Notes: a model not told the origin generated them from the sequence alone. A stretch of 64,000 nucleotides of DNA from Wocania_A spongiicola (GCF_023502325.1 NZ_JAMFLZ010000001.1:62001-126000); one strand, 5' to 3'. Shown: positions 1 through 9,471, counted from the stretch's first letter. Program-made: numbers and translations.

Positions 1-1022
1 TTCTTTAATGTCTTAAGTTTATCGTAGATCTCTTCGGTAGAATTCAATATAAAATTGTCATCATCAATATAATCCGATTCTGTACCATCAGCTCCTCTAA
101 TACACAATACTGGTAAACCATAAAGTAAGGATTGCAATATTCCTAAACCTCCATCCCCTGGAAGCACAAATAAGTCGCTTTCAAAATAAAAGTTTTTAAG
201 CATTTCTTTATCATAAATCGGGCCATGAAATACAATTTCCTGATTGTAGTATTGATTTCTTAAATATTCAAGTTGATTACCTTCCCCTATAATATTAAGA
301 ACGAACTTTCTAGGTCCCGACAATTCATTAAGTTTGGTAACATATTTTATTAATTCCTCTACTTTTTTTCGTTTTTCTACAACACCAACATATAATAAGC
401 GAACCTGAGTATCCTCAAAATTATAACTATCAATACTGCTATTCGCCTCGTTTTGGATAGACTCAAAATAGTTTGTATTTATAGTATTTAAATTTGTGAA
501 ACAATTTTTTGCTCCCATATAATTTTTAAGATATACCTCTCCCATAGAAGAGTATGCCATCTGGATTTGAGTTAATTTAACGAAAGGTTTAAGTATTGCA
601 TCTATTAATTTGCGCCGTTTTGTTCTTACAGCTCTAGAATATCCTGGATCCCACCAAATCATCTTTTTTCCAAATAATCTAGAAATGGGTACTAGGTAAC
701 AGTTATTTATAAGATTAGTTACTCCTTCAAGTAAAAGTACATCGTATTTGAACATTTTAAATACCACTTGTGGATATAAAAAAAATGAAGTCCCTCGTGA
801 CTCACCCGTATAGGATATCTTCAATGAAGATAATTCATAAATCTTTAAATTCTCATACTTTTTTAAATAGGTCTGATAAGAAACTAATTTAAGAGTTCCT
901 TTTTCTTCACCTTTTGATGTAACGATTCCAACTTCCTCAAATTCTTGGCATAACTCTACCAGCAAATCCAAGCGATACGATGTAATCACCCTTTGAACTA
1001 TTAGTATTTTTTTATGCTTCAA
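1..1022 (-). CDS. glycosyltransferase (GT-B, group 1-like), 3' end cut by window edge
   Basis: The minus strand is open from 1022 to the left edge, giving about 340 residues that begin LKHKKILIVQRVITSYRLDL. No ATG lies near the 5' end. The likely start is TTG at 1022, ten bases after the wecC stop, and an in-frame TAA sits just upstream. The C-terminal half reads like a GT4 glycosyltransferase: LLYVGVVEKRKK opens the second Rossmann domain, VLNIIGEGNQLEYL follows, and SDLFVLPGDGGLGILQSLLYGLPV is the nucleotide-sugar site region, where the usual E-x7-E motif is altered to G-L-G-I. It probably adds a sugar in the surface-polysaccharide pathway encoded upstream. The acceptor and sugar cannot be told. 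The family is fairly sure; the TTG start is inferred. Confidence 0.75.
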   Translation of the reverse strand, partial: MKHKKILIVQRVITSYRLDLLVELCQEFEEVGIVTSKGEEKGTLKLVSYQTYLKKYENLKIYELSSLKISYTGESRGTSFFLYPQVVFKMFKYDVLLLEGVTNLINNCYLVPISRLFGKKMIWWDPGYSRAVRTKRRKLIDAILKPFVKLTQIQMAYSSMGEVYLKNYMGAKNCFTNLNTINTNYFESIQNEANSSIDSYNFEDTQVRLLYVGVVEKRKKVEELIKYVTKLNELSGPRKFVLNIIGEGNQLEYLRNQYYNQEIVFHGPIYDKEMLKNFYFESDLFVLPGDGGLGILQSLLYGLPVLCIRGADGTESDYIDDDNFILNSTEEIYDKLKTLK

Positions 1023-1032
1023 TGATTTATTA

Positions 1033-2250
1033 TTATTTATTTAGAGCACCACAAAAATCTAAAACGATTTTTTCTTTTATGGCCTTGTAGTTTTTAAATT
1101 CATCATGAGCTACTAAAAATACTATTATATCTGCCTTGTCGATAGCCTCTTCATAAGATGTAAGTTTAAAAACTTTATGTTCATTTATATTGGGTTCTAC
1201 AATATAATATTCTTCATCATTAGCATTTTGCAAAACTTTTTGAACGATATATTTGGCAGGTGATTCTCTTAAGTCATCAATATTAGGTTTAAATGCCAAT
1301 CCCAACAATGCAATTCTTGGTTTTCTACCATGTTGTAATTCAAATTCAAGTTTTGCATTCTTTACTTTTTCAGCACACCAAAATGATTTATAATTATTAA
1401 TCTCTCTGGCAGTACCAATGATTTTTGATTCCATCGGATAATCCGCTACAATAAAATAGGGGTCAACGGCTATACAATGTCCTCCTACACCACATCCTGG
1501 TTGTAAGATATTTACTCTTGGATGTTTGTTTGCTAATTTTATTAATTCCCAAACGTTAATATCGGCTTTATCACAAATCAGGGAAAGTTCATTAGCAAAA
1601 GCAATTTGTACATCTCTTGAAGAGTTTTCCACAAGTTTACACATTTCCGCTGTTCTTGCGTTAGTTTTGTGTAAATCCCCCTTAATAAATTGTCTATAAA
1701 AATCTACTGCTTTTTCTGTAGATTCATCATTTATTCCTCCTATCACACGATCATTATGCACTAGTTCATACATCACATTTCCTGGAAGAACTCGTTCAGG
1801 ACAATATGCAATATTTAATTTGTTCTTAAGCTCTGGTCTTTCAGAATAAATTAAATTCATCATCAATTCTGTAGTTCCTATAGGAGATGTTGATTCAATA
1901 ATATATAAATCATTTTCTTTTAAAAGTGGTATTATTGCTTTGGTAGCTGATTCCACAAAAGAAATATCAGGTTCGTTTTTACCCTTAAATGGTGTTGGCA
2001 CAACTATTAGATATGAGTCAGCTTCAACTGGTACAGTCGAGGCGTACAAAAATCCATCTTTAACAGCATTTTCTACGGCATTATCCAGTTCTGGTTCAAT
2101 AATATGAATTTTCCCAGCATTTATCGTTTTTACAATTTCCGGATTAATATCAACCCCATGAACGTATGTTTTGTTTTTTGCAATCAATGCTGCGGTTGGT
2201 AATCCTATATACCCAAGACCAACCATTACTACATTAGGTTTATTATCCAT
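1033..2250 (-). CDS. wecC: UDP-N-acetyl-D-mannosamine dehydrogenase
   Basis: Makes UDP-N-acetylmannosaminuronate from UDP-ManNAc with two NAD+, in the cytoplasm, for surface polysaccharide. The 405 residues show the NAD-binding GLGYIG motif at 11-16, the CPER segment near 150 and the GxGxGGHC signature with the expected catalytic Cys259, followed by IAVDPYF, which is characteristic of the WecC branch of UDP-sugar dehydrogenases. Length is normal. The start overlaps the end of wecB by 8 bp, so the two are probably translationally coupled. Their products act in sequence: WecB makes the substrate of WecC. The family is certain; ManNAc specificity rests on the motif and the wecB neighbour. Confidence 0.93.
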   Translation of the reverse strand: MDNKPNVVMVGLGYIGLPTAALIAKNKTYVHGVDINPEIVKTINAGKIHIIEPELDNAVENAVKDGFLYASTVPVEADSYLIVVPTPFKGKNEPDISFVESATKAIIPLLKENDLYIIESTSPIGTTELMMNLIYSERPELKNKLNIAYCPERVLPGNVMYELVHNDRVIGGINDESTEKAVDFYRQFIKGDLHKTNARTAEMCKLVENSSRDVQIAFANELSLICDKADINVWELIKLANKHPRVNILQPGCGVGGHCIAVDPYFIVADYPMESKIIGTAREINNYKSFWCAEKVKNAKLEFELQHGRKPRIALLGLAFKPNIDDLRESPAKYIVQKVLQNANDEEYYIVEPNINEHKVFKLTSYEEAIDKADIIVFLVAHDEFKNYKAIKEKIVLDFCGALNK

Positions 2251-3382
2251 AATAATTTTCTGAAATATATTTTACTATTCGCTCACATGCTTTACCATCT
2301 CCATATGGATTATGAAGTTTGCTCATATTCTCGTATAAAGCATTATCATTTAGAAGCTTTTTAGCTTCGGCTACTATCGTTTCCTCATCAGTTCCTACTA
2401 GAATTACAGTTCCTGCATCTACGGCTTCTGGTCTTTCTGTAGTATCTCGCATAACAAGTACAGGTTTTCCAAGACTAGGTGCCTCTTCTTGAACACCCCC
2501 ACTATCAGTAATTATCAAAAAACATTTATCCATCAGCCATACAAAAGCGGGGTAGGACAATGGTTTAATTAATTGTATATTATCAATATCACTCAATAAT
2601 TCGTATACCGGTTTTTGTACATTCGGATTCAAATGTACAGGGTAAATTATTTGAGAGTCCGGATTTTCAATAGCGATCTTCTTTAGTGCTTTACAGATAT
2701 TAACAAACCCTTTTCCGTGATTTTCTCTTCGATGTCCAGTAACCAAAATAATACGTTTATTTAGATCAACTATTTTATTTAAATCAACTATTTCACTATC
2801 ACTAAAGGTATTCGATTTTACTTTATTTACACTGAATTCTAATGCATCTATAACCGTATTCCCAGTTATCAAAATTTGATTTTCCTGAACATTTTCATTT
2901 AATAAATTTTGTTTAGAAACCTTGGTGGGAGAAAAATGATAGTCTGCAATACTCCCAGTTACTGATCTGTTTATTTCTTCTGGAAAAGGAGATCTTTTAT
3001 CAAAAGTTCTTAAACCCGCTTCAACATGACAAACTTGAGCGCCAGAATAAAAAGCTGCAATTCCTGAAGCCATTGTTGTAGTTGTATCCCCATGAACAAA
3101 TACATGTTGAGGTTTAAACTCCTCAAGAACTGGTTTTAAACCTGTAATTATATCTGCAGTAAGGTTATATAAGTTTTGATTAGGCTTCATTAAGTTTAAG
3201 TCATAATCAGGTATTATTTCAAAAAATGAAAGCACCTGATCAAGCATTTCTCTATGTTGAGCAGTTATGCAAACTTTTGTTTCAAATCTATTCGAATGTT
3301 TCCTAAATTCCTGTACCAAAGGAGCCATTTTAATAGCTTCAGGCCTTGTTCCAAAAACAATTAGATTTTTGATTTTGTTCAT
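2243..3382 (-). CDS. wecB: UDP-N-acetylglucosamine 2-epimerase (non-hydrolysing)
   Basis: Interconverts UDP-GlcNAc and UDP-ManNAc. The 379-residue protein has the family landmarks GTRPEAIKMAP at 11-21, HGDTTTT near 97-103, HVEAGLRT at 119-126, and GHRREN at 216-221. It overlaps rfbD by 4 bp (ATGA) and wecC by 8 bp. An oddity is a hexapeptide IVDLNK present twice in tandem at residues 198-209, just before the strand that leads into GHRREN. At DNA level this is two 18-bp units (2757-2774 and 2775-2792) that differ at one base. The insertion falls in a linker rather than in a catalytic motif, so activity is probably kept. Family assignment is firm. Confidence 0.95.
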   Translation of the reverse strand: MNKIKNLIVFGTRPEAIKMAPLVQEFRKHSNRFETKVCITAQHREMLDQVLSFFEIIPDYDLNLMKPNQNLYNLTADIITGLKPVLEEFKPQHVFVHGDTTTTMASGIAAFYSGAQVCHVEAGLRTFDKRSPFPEEINRSVTGSIADYHFSPTKVSKQNLLNENVQENQILITGNTVIDALEFSVNKVKSNTFSDSEIVDLNKIVDLNKRIILVTGHRRENHGKGFVNICKALKKIAIENPDSQIIYPVHLNPNVQKPVYELLSDIDNIQLIKPLSYPAFVWLMDKCFLIITDSGGVQEEAPSLGKPVLVMRDTTERPEAVDAGTVILVGTDEETIVAEAKKLLNDNALYENMSKLHNPYGDGKACERIVKYISENYYG

Positions 3383-4236
3383 TCCGAAATTTTAATTAAT
3401 ACCTTATCCAGACTATCTTTCCAGTTAGGAATTTCTAGTTTTAAGGCTTTCTTTATTTTGGATTTATCTAATAAGCTATAACTTGGTCTTTTAGCAGGAG
3501 TAGGGTAATTCTCTGTTGTTGTTTTAGATACTTTTAAATCCAAATTTGATTGTTCAAAAATTGCTTTTGCAAAATCATACCAACTTATAGCTCCCTCATT
3601 ACTATAATTATACAACCCAAAAGCAGTTGTTTGAGATTCAATAATTTCAGCCAGCAGCAATGCAAGATCTTTGGCATATGTTGGAGAACCGATTTGGTCA
3701 CTCACAACACTTATTTCATTTCTTTCTTTTCCGAGACGAAGCATTGTTTTTACAAAGTTATGGCCATGCTCTGAATACACCCATGAGGTACGAATAATAA
3801 AATACTTGTCTAAAATTTCTTGAATGTATTGTTCTCCTTTTAGTTTTGAAGCTCCATAAACATTAATGGGGTTAGTTTTATCGCCTTCTTGATAAGCGGT
3901 GTTCTTTGAACCATCAAATACAAAATCTGTTGAAATATGTATAAATACTGCATTATTAGCATTGCAGGTTTCAGCTAAATATTTTACCGCTTCTGCATTT
4001 ACTAAAAATGTCTTTTCTTTTTCTGATTCAGCTTTGTCGACAGCAGTATATGCAGCACAGTTTACTAAATAATCAAAGTTTTTTTGGTCAAAAAGAGTTT
4101 GAATACTTTTGGGGTCGGTTATATCCAATTCTTTTGACGTTTTAAAAACCCATTCTATATCCTTATGGTTTAAAGCTACATCCTTAAGGCATTGTCCTAG
4201 TTGACCATTTGCCCCAGTTACAAGTACAGAAATCAT
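3379..4236 (-). CDS. rfbD: dTDP-4-dehydrorhamnose reductase
   Basis: Last step of dTDP-L-rhamnose synthesis: NAD(P)H reduction of dTDP-4-keto-L-rhamnose. This is a 285-residue extended short-chain dehydrogenase with the nucleotide-binding GANGQLG at 8-14, a conserved STDFVFDG segment at 102-109 and the catalytic YxxxK pair Tyr127/Lys131 in VYGASKLKGE. It overlaps rfbC by 4 bp upstream and wecB by 4 bp downstream, inside a run of genes with essentially no spacers. All four rml enzymes are present in this operon in the order B-A-C-D, so the pathway is complete. Confidence 0.94.
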   Translation of the reverse strand: MISVLVTGANGQLGQCLKDVALNHKDIEWVFKTSKELDITDPKSIQTLFDQKNFDYLVNCAAYTAVDKAESEKEKTFLVNAEAVKYLAETCNANNAVFIHISTDFVFDGSKNTAYQEGDKTNPINVYGASKLKGEQYIQEILDKYFIIRTSWVYSEHGHNFVKTMLRLGKERNEISVVSDQIGSPTYAKDLALLLAEIIESQTTAFGLYNYSNEGAISWYDFAKAIFEQSNLDLKVSKTTTENYPTPAKRPSYSLLDKSKIKKALKLEIPNWKDSLDKVLIKISE

Positions 4237-4778
4237 AATTTTAAGCTTCTAAAATTTGGTGATAACTTATCTTTCTCAGAAATAATAATATCTTCTTCAT
4301 CAAGCCTCCAGTCAATTTTTAAATCTTTGTCATTATATATTATACCTCTTTCAGATTCTTTATTATAAAAATTATCACATTTATAAGAAAAAATGGCGGT
4401 ATCACTTAAAACAACAAACCCATGAGCAAATCCTCTTGGAACATAAAGCTGTTTTTTATTTTCCTCCGTTAACTCTACTGTAACATGCTCTCCAAATGTT
4501 GGTGACTCTTTTCTAAGATCTACTACTACATCTAAAACCTTTCCTTTGACTACTCTTACTAATTTAGCTTGCGCATGTTCACCTTTTTGATAGTGAAGGC
4601 CTCTTAAAACTCCTCTTGATGAGAAAGATTCGTTATCCTGAACAAACTTAATATCATTTCCAATAATATCTTTAAATATTTCTTTATTATAACTTTCTAA
4701 GAAATACCCTCTTTTATCATTAAAAACTTTAGGTTCAAAAATGAAGCACCCTCTTATTTTGGTTTCTGTTATTTTCAT
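4233..4778 (-). CDS. rfbC: dTDP-4-dehydrorhamnose 3,5-epimerase
   Basis: Third step of dTDP-L-rhamnose synthesis, a double epimerisation at C3 and C5 of the 4-keto sugar. The 181-residue cupin has the standard RmlC landmarks: FEPKVFNDKRGYFLESY near the N terminus, RGLHYQ with the catalytic base His62, VPRGFAHGF at 113-121 and the probable acid Tyr132. Length is typical. The 4-bp ATGA overlap with rfbA upstream indicates coupled translation. It is a soluble cytoplasmic dimer in known members. Confidence 0.95.
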   Translation of the reverse strand: MKITETKIRGCFIFEPKVFNDKRGYFLESYNKEIFKDIIGNDIKFVQDNESFSSRGVLRGLHYQKGEHAQAKLVRVVKGKVLDVVVDLRKESPTFGEHVTVELTEENKKQLYVPRGFAHGFVVLSDTAIFSYKCDNFYNKESERGIIYNDKDLKIDWRLDEEDIIISEKDKLSPNFRSLKL

Positions 4779-5644
4779 TGCTTTCCTTTCAATAATCCTA
4801 GTAAATTCTTTCCGTAACCACTTTTTAACAGGGAATTTGCCAAATCTTCAAATTGCTTATCATCTATATATCTCATTTCAAATGCAGCGGCTTCAATCGA
4901 GCCAATCTTTAGCCCTTGTCTCTCTTCTATGACCTCAACAAATTGAGATGCCTGCATTAAAGACTGAAAAGTCCCTGTGTCTAACCACGCTGTTCCTCTA
5001 TCTAAAATACTAACGCTTAATTTTCCTGCCTCAAGATATTTTCTGTTTACATCTGTGATTTCAAGTTCTCCTCTTAAACTTGGTTCTATATTTTTTGCTA
5101 TTTCAACAACATCATTATCGTAAAAATAAATCCCTGGAACAGCAAAATTTGATTTAGGTTTCTTTGGTTTTTCTTCTAAAGATATAGCCTGTCCTTTTTC
5201 ACCAAACTCTACGACGCCATAACGTTCTGGGTCGTGAACTCTATAAGCATATATAATTCCACCGTCTGGGTCATTATTGTTTTGTAAAAGCTTAGATAGA
5301 CCTGACCCATAAAAAATATTATCACCTAAAATAAGAGCTACTTTATCATCTTTAATAAAATCTGCTCCAATTATAAAAGCTTCAGCTAGACCTTTAGGTT
5401 GTTCTTGTATAGCATATTCAAATTTACATCCATATTTTTTACCATCTCCCAATAAATCTTTAAATAAAGAAAGGTCTTTAGGTGTTGAAATAATTAGTAT
5501 TTCGTTAATCCCTGCATACATTAAAGTAGATAGAGGGTAATAAATCATTGGCTTATCATAAATAGGCATCAACTGCTTACTTATTGTCAATGTTAAAGGG
5601 TGAAGTCTTGTTCCAGATCCACCGGCTAGTATAATTCCTTTCAT
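4775..5644 (-). CDS. rfbA: glucose-1-phosphate thymidylyltransferase
   Basis: First step of dTDP-L-rhamnose synthesis: condenses dTTP with glucose-1-phosphate. The 289 residues start with the nucleotidyltransferase signature ILAGGSGTRLHPLT, followed by SKQLMPIYDKPMIYYPLS, a motif specific to RmlA-type enzymes. LGDNIFYG (the metal-binding Asp) and ERYGVVEF are also present. Only 3 bp separate it from rfbB upstream, and it overlaps rfbC by 4 bp. RmlA enzymes are usually feedback-inhibited by dTDP-rhamnose; nothing in the sequence argues against that here. Confidence 0.96.
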   Translation of the reverse strand: MKGIILAGGSGTRLHPLTLTISKQLMPIYDKPMIYYPLSTLMYAGINEILIISTPKDLSLFKDLLGDGKKYGCKFEYAIQEQPKGLAEAFIIGADFIKDDKVALILGDNIFYGSGLSKLLQNNNDPDGGIIYAYRVHDPERYGVVEFGEKGQAISLEEKPKKPKSNFAVPGIYFYDNDVVEIAKNIEPSLRGELEITDVNRKYLEAGKLSVSILDRGTAWLDTGTFQSLMQASQFVEVIEERQGLKIGSIEAAAFEMRYIDDKQFEDLANSLLKSGYGKNLLGLLKGKQ

Positions 5645-5647
5645 CTG

Positions 5648-6691
5648 CTAACTGTATTGTTTTTTATAATACGTCTTATATGCACCACTCGTTACATTAT
5701 TAAGCCAGTTTTCGTTATTTAAATACCAATCTATTGTTTTAGAAAGTCCTTCCTCAAAAGTTACTGACGGCTTCCACCCTAACTCTTTTTTGATTTTTGA
5801 CGCATCTATAGCATATCTTAAATCATGTCCGGGGCGGTCTTTAACATAAGTTATTAGTTGTTCAGACACCCCTTTTCCATATCCTAATTTATCATCCATT
5901 TGCTTACAAAGCAATTTAACTAGGTCTATGTTTTTCCATTCATTAAACCCTCCAATATTGTATGTTTCTCCTAGCTTTCCTTGATGAAAAACCAAATCAA
6001 TTGCTTTTGCATGATCTTTAACATATAGCCAGTCCCTAGTATAGTTTCCGTCTCCATAAACAGGTAACTCCTTTTTATTTATAATATTATTTATAAATAA
6101 AGGAATTAACTTTTCGGGAAATTGATTCTGCCCATAATTGTTAGAGCAATTACTAATTACATAGGGCATTCCATACGTTTCTCCGTAAGCCCTAACAAAG
6201 TGATCCGAGCTTGCCTTTGAAGCTGAGTACGGCGAATTTGGATCGTATGAGGTTGTTTCTGTAAACAGCCCTGTTTCCCCAAGTGTCCCGTAAACTTCAT
6301 CAGTACTAATGTGATAGAATAGTTTATTGCTAAAATCAGCCTTCCATAGGTTTTTAAAAGCATTTAATAAAATCATTGTTCCAATAACATTAGTTTTTAC
6401 AAATGCTAGCGGATCTTTAATAGATCTATCTACATGTGATTCTGCAGCCAGATGAATCACTTTCTGAAATTTATAGGTATTAAAAAGAGACTCTATAAAA
6501 CCTTCATCGGTAACGTCGCCTTTGATAAAAGAATAATTTGGCTTCTCTTCAATATCTCTTAAGTTTTCTAGATTCCCAGCATAAGTTAGAGCATCTAAAT
6601 TGAAAATGTGGTGATTAGGGTAAGAGTTAGTAAACAACCTAACTACATGAGACCCAATAAAACCAGCTCCTCCAGTAATTAAAATATTCAT
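5648..6691 (-). CDS. rfbB: dTDP-glucose 4,6-dehydratase
   Basis: Second step of dTDP-L-rhamnose synthesis, converting dTDP-glucose to dTDP-4-keto-6-deoxyglucose with bound NAD+. The 347-residue SDR protein shows GGAGFIGSH at 7-15, LAAESHVDRS near 81-90, STDEVYG at 129-135 with the catalytic Asp/Glu pair, and YSASK with Tyr155 and Lys159. Its start codon overlaps the stop of the upstream membrane-protein gene by one base. It is the first of the four contiguous rml genes, so their expression depends on a promoter farther upstream. Confidence 0.96.
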   Translation of the reverse strand: MNILITGGAGFIGSHVVRLFTNSYPNHHIFNLDALTYAGNLENLRDIEEKPNYSFIKGDVTDEGFIESLFNTYKFQKVIHLAAESHVDRSIKDPLAFVKTNVIGTMILLNAFKNLWKADFSNKLFYHISTDEVYGTLGETGLFTETTSYDPNSPYSASKASSDHFVRAYGETYGMPYVISNCSNNYGQNQFPEKLIPLFINNIINKKELPVYGDGNYTRDWLYVKDHAKAIDLVFHQGKLGETYNIGGFNEWKNIDLVKLLCKQMDDKLGYGKGVSEQLITYVKDRPGHDLRYAIDASKIKKELGWKPSVTFEEGLSKTIDWYLNNENWLNNVTSGAYKTYYKKQYS

Positions 6692-7764
6692 TATATCTTA
6701 TCTTTAAAACGTTCTAGAAACTTAATAAACTCTAATCCTGACAATATTAAAAAAGTAAGTACTAGTAAAATAAACGCATAATATATTTTTGAACTAATGG
6801 ATTTACCAAATATTTCTTTTCTGTTATCAATTGATCCACTATCTTGTTTACTGGATGTTATTTCAATAATATGTTCTTTATCATTAATATCTCTTTCAAA
6901 TTCAACCAATTCTTGTCTCAATTCTAAGTCATTTTTGTAAAGATCGTATTCCCGAGTCTTTTCCTTGTCATTTGCTCCCTCAAAAGTAATACCAATTTCT
7001 GAACCTGTTTTATTGTTAATAGTTTTTTCAAGCACTCTTTTATAAGTGTTTTGTAAAGATTCAGATTTTATTAATGCTTCTTTTATATAATCTACTTTAT
7101 TAGATAGTTCTTTTAGGTCTTTCTCTTGTTCATTTTTAAAATACTCATTTTCTTTAATGTTATCAATAATTCTACTAAAAGCAGGTTTAAAACTATTTCT
7201 TTGCTTTGCTTTAATTGTTATTTGCTGGTATTGATGATTATAATCTCTATCATTCTTTAAAAAAGATTCATACTCAACAGTAGTTGCTACAGTTGAATCA
7301 AGTGTTTTTAAATAGTTATTATACTCTTTAAGTTTTTGGTTTTCACTAATTATAGATTCTATTTCAAATTCTATAATAGAAGACAACTCATGTTGTTGCA
7401 TTCCTAAAACATTTTCTAAAGTACTTATGTCTTTTTGAGCAATTAAATCATTATAATAGCTAATTGCATTGTATAAATTCTCACCTGTTGGATAATTTTG
7501 TTTAACCGTAATATAAGATTTATATACAGGTTCTGATGTTTTTTCAAGCAATATTCCTAATGCAATTCCAACTACTCCTGCTATAACAAATTTTACAAAG
7601 TGTTTCTTTAAGAAAAATACGCACCATACAAATGCTAAAAACAACTTGTTAAAAACGCTACCAATAAACTTAAACAATCTTTCAAACATATTGCCAATAA
7701 GCTTGAACAATTGTCCTAAATCGACTTCTTCAGATGGGTTTGATTGTGGCAAATCTTTACTCAT
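6691..7764 (-). CDS. membrane protein with Wzz-like topology, polysaccharide operon
   Basis: This 357-residue protein is not one I can name. Hydrophobic segments lie near residues 41-52 and 57-73, and one C-terminal segment near 327-346 is followed by a short basic tail. The roughly 250 residues between them are charged and coiled-coil-like. Two membrane anchors bracketing a periplasmic helical domain is the architecture of polysaccharide co-polymerases (Wzz/chain-length determinants), and the position at the head of an rml-wec operon fits. I do not see the proline-rich Wzz motif next to TM2 or any kinase domain. A chain-length role is therefore inference from shape and location. Confidence 0.55.
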   Translation of the reverse strand: MSKDLPQSNPSEEVDLGQLFKLIGNMFERLFKFIGSVFNKLFLAFVWCVFFLKKHFVKFVIAGVVGIALGILLEKTSEPVYKSYITVKQNYPTGENLYNAISYYNDLIAQKDISTLENVLGMQQHELSSIIEFEIESIISENQKLKEYNNYLKTLDSTVATTVEYESFLKNDRDYNHQYQQITIKAKQRNSFKPAFSRIIDNIKENEYFKNEQEKDLKELSNKVDYIKEALIKSESLQNTYKRVLEKTINNKTGSEIGITFEGANDKEKTREYDLYKNDLELRQELVEFERDINDKEHIIEITSSKQDSGSIDNRKEIFGKSISSKIYYAFILLVLTFLILSGLEFIKFLERFKDKI

Positions 7765-7776
7765 AATTTTATTGTA

Positions 7777-9456
7777 TTAATTAAATAGTTGTTCTAATAT
7801 TTTTCTTGTAATTAAATATGTTGGTTTTACACCAGAAGTTCCTAGTCCGCCTGATGCTAAAGTACTTCCCGTTTCTAAGGGGTTATCACTCGCATAATAC
7901 GCATAACGTACTTTTACATTTGGATTTATACTGTTTCTAACTTTTGATGCTGCTTGAATAGCCTTCTGATAATGCGCGCCTTCCATCTCTAAACCAATAA
8001 CACTCCATGTTGAGTTGTAAAAGAATTTTAAAATGTCTTTATTCTGTAGCGACGTGCCTAAAACCGTAATCATTGATCCTTCAAAAACATTTACACCTTG
8101 CCCTTCTAAATCTGTTTTTTTTAATTCATTTGTAAAGGGGTAATTGTCTGCTGTTCCTTCAAAAATATGTGCAGTAGGAATCATAATATCGCCTTTACCT
8201 CCTTCTAAAATACCTGCTTTACCCATTATAGATATCGATTCTACGTCTAAATGTATCTTATTTTTCTTTACCTTATAGGGTTTCAATAATTCATCAATAG
8301 TTTCATAGGCTTGCTCTCCAAAAGCATAATCCATAACTACAATCACTGGTTTTTTTGATTTTAGAAACGTTTCGTTTGCTTTTATGTCAATTTTTGAAGC
8401 ATCCATTTTATCAGTATCAAAAATCTGAACGTCTATATTAGTGCCTGAAGTGTCTTCTATATAAATCATACCGCGATGCAACGCTTCCTTTGTTACTTTA
8501 TTTCTGAGGCTTTCACTTTCTTTTTGACTTAAAGACTCATAAACCTCAAAAATATCTTTTTTTGATTTTAAAGCATTTGGTGCAAAAAGCGTATTCATAA
8601 CACTATGCATATTCGCACTAATAATATGTATAGGTCTTTCTAATAAATTATTTTTATGTAAAACTTCCTTAATTGTATTTGCCCAAATCTCACCATGTAT
8701 GTGGTGTCCAAGGCGTTCTCTTAGCACAGGGCTAAAAGTAACTGTTCTTTTGTTATTATTTATTTGCTCTTCGATAGCCAACTTACCTAACCAATACACA
8801 ATGTGTAACAAGCGCTCTGGTTGTTTTGGTGTTGCAAAATTAGAATATACGTCTCTTAATTCATTAAAAGTACGACCTAAAATATTTGCAGTATGCGTAA
8901 TAGCAATTTCTCGCTCTGGTTGTGTTAGTTTTTTAGTTGATAAAACTGCTTTTTCTAACTTAACCCAATCTCTTGTTGTGTTTCCTTTATCGTCAATAAT
9001 AACACGATTACTTATTTTATGAGACTCTACAAAAAGAAATGTGAGGTGTGTTAAAATATCGTAGATTTCTGAGCGCCCTCTAGTAATCTCAATATTCATT
9101 TGTTCGTCATCAATTCTATAACAATTACGCCTTCTTTTTGGTGGAATTATAGGTTTGAAATGAGAATCCGAATAGCCTTCGTCACTTGTTAAATTAATAA
9201 AAGTACATTCTTCAATTCCTATTGGCAATCTGTCAATTACATAAAGTAAACCTTCTAATTCTGCTTTTTCATCTCCTATTGATCCATATATTTCTGGTCT
9301 CAATAATAACAATGACTGTCGCAAAGTTTCACCAGACACGCCCATTGGTTTATAAAAACCTCTGTTAAACAAATGGCGCATAGTAATGTACATTCTCTCA
9401 ATGGCATTCGAACTTTCTTGCGCTCTCGTTCTTTCGTGATGTCTCTTTTTACTCAT
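7777..9456 (-). CDS. conserved Bacteroidota protein (DUF6909-like)
   Basis: The ATG at 9456 (MSKKRHHERTRAQES) is preferred over an in-frame TTG 18 bp upstream because the TTG overlaps the promoter element at 9472-9479. The 559-residue protein looks like the family I recall as DUF6909, known mainly from Flavobacteriia. The N-terminal part resembles no enzyme I know. Near the C terminus, GLEMEGAHYQKA (Glu490/Glu492) followed by YYASDNPLETG (Ser523-Asp524) resembles the substrate-binding ExE and SD motifs of purine nucleoside phosphorylases and AMP nucleosidase. That hints at a nucleoside or phosphorylated-sugar binding fold. Function is unknown; no signal peptide or membrane segment is visible. 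Confidence 0.7.
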   Translation of the reverse strand: MSKKRHHERTRAQESSNAIERMYITMRHLFNRGFYKPMGVSGETLRQSLLLLRPEIYGSIGDEKAELEGLLYVIDRLPIGIEECTFINLTSDEGYSDSHFKPIIPPKRRRNCYRIDDEQMNIEITRGRSEIYDILTHLTFLFVESHKISNRVIIDDKGNTTRDWVKLEKAVLSTKKLTQPEREIAITHTANILGRTFNELRDVYSNFATPKQPERLLHIVYWLGKLAIEEQINNNKRTVTFSPVLRERLGHHIHGEIWANTIKEVLHKNNLLERPIHIISANMHSVMNTLFAPNALKSKKDIFEVYESLSQKESESLRNKVTKEALHRGMIYIEDTSGTNIDVQIFDTDKMDASKIDIKANETFLKSKKPVIVVMDYAFGEQAYETIDELLKPYKVKKNKIHLDVESISIMGKAGILEGGKGDIMIPTAHIFEGTADNYPFTNELKKTDLEGQGVNVFEGSMITVLGTSLQNKDILKFFYNSTWSVIGLEMEGAHYQKAIQAASKVRNSINPNVKVRYAYYASDNPLETGSTLASGGLGTSGVKPTYLITRKILEQLFN

Positions 9457-9471
9457 AAATTTTAATTCTTG

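Noticed and set aside
771..780. TGTGGATAT, similar to an inverted DnaA box
   Set aside because: It lies inside the glycosyltransferase coding region, differs from TTATCCACA at an end base, and no cluster or AT-rich block accompanies it.
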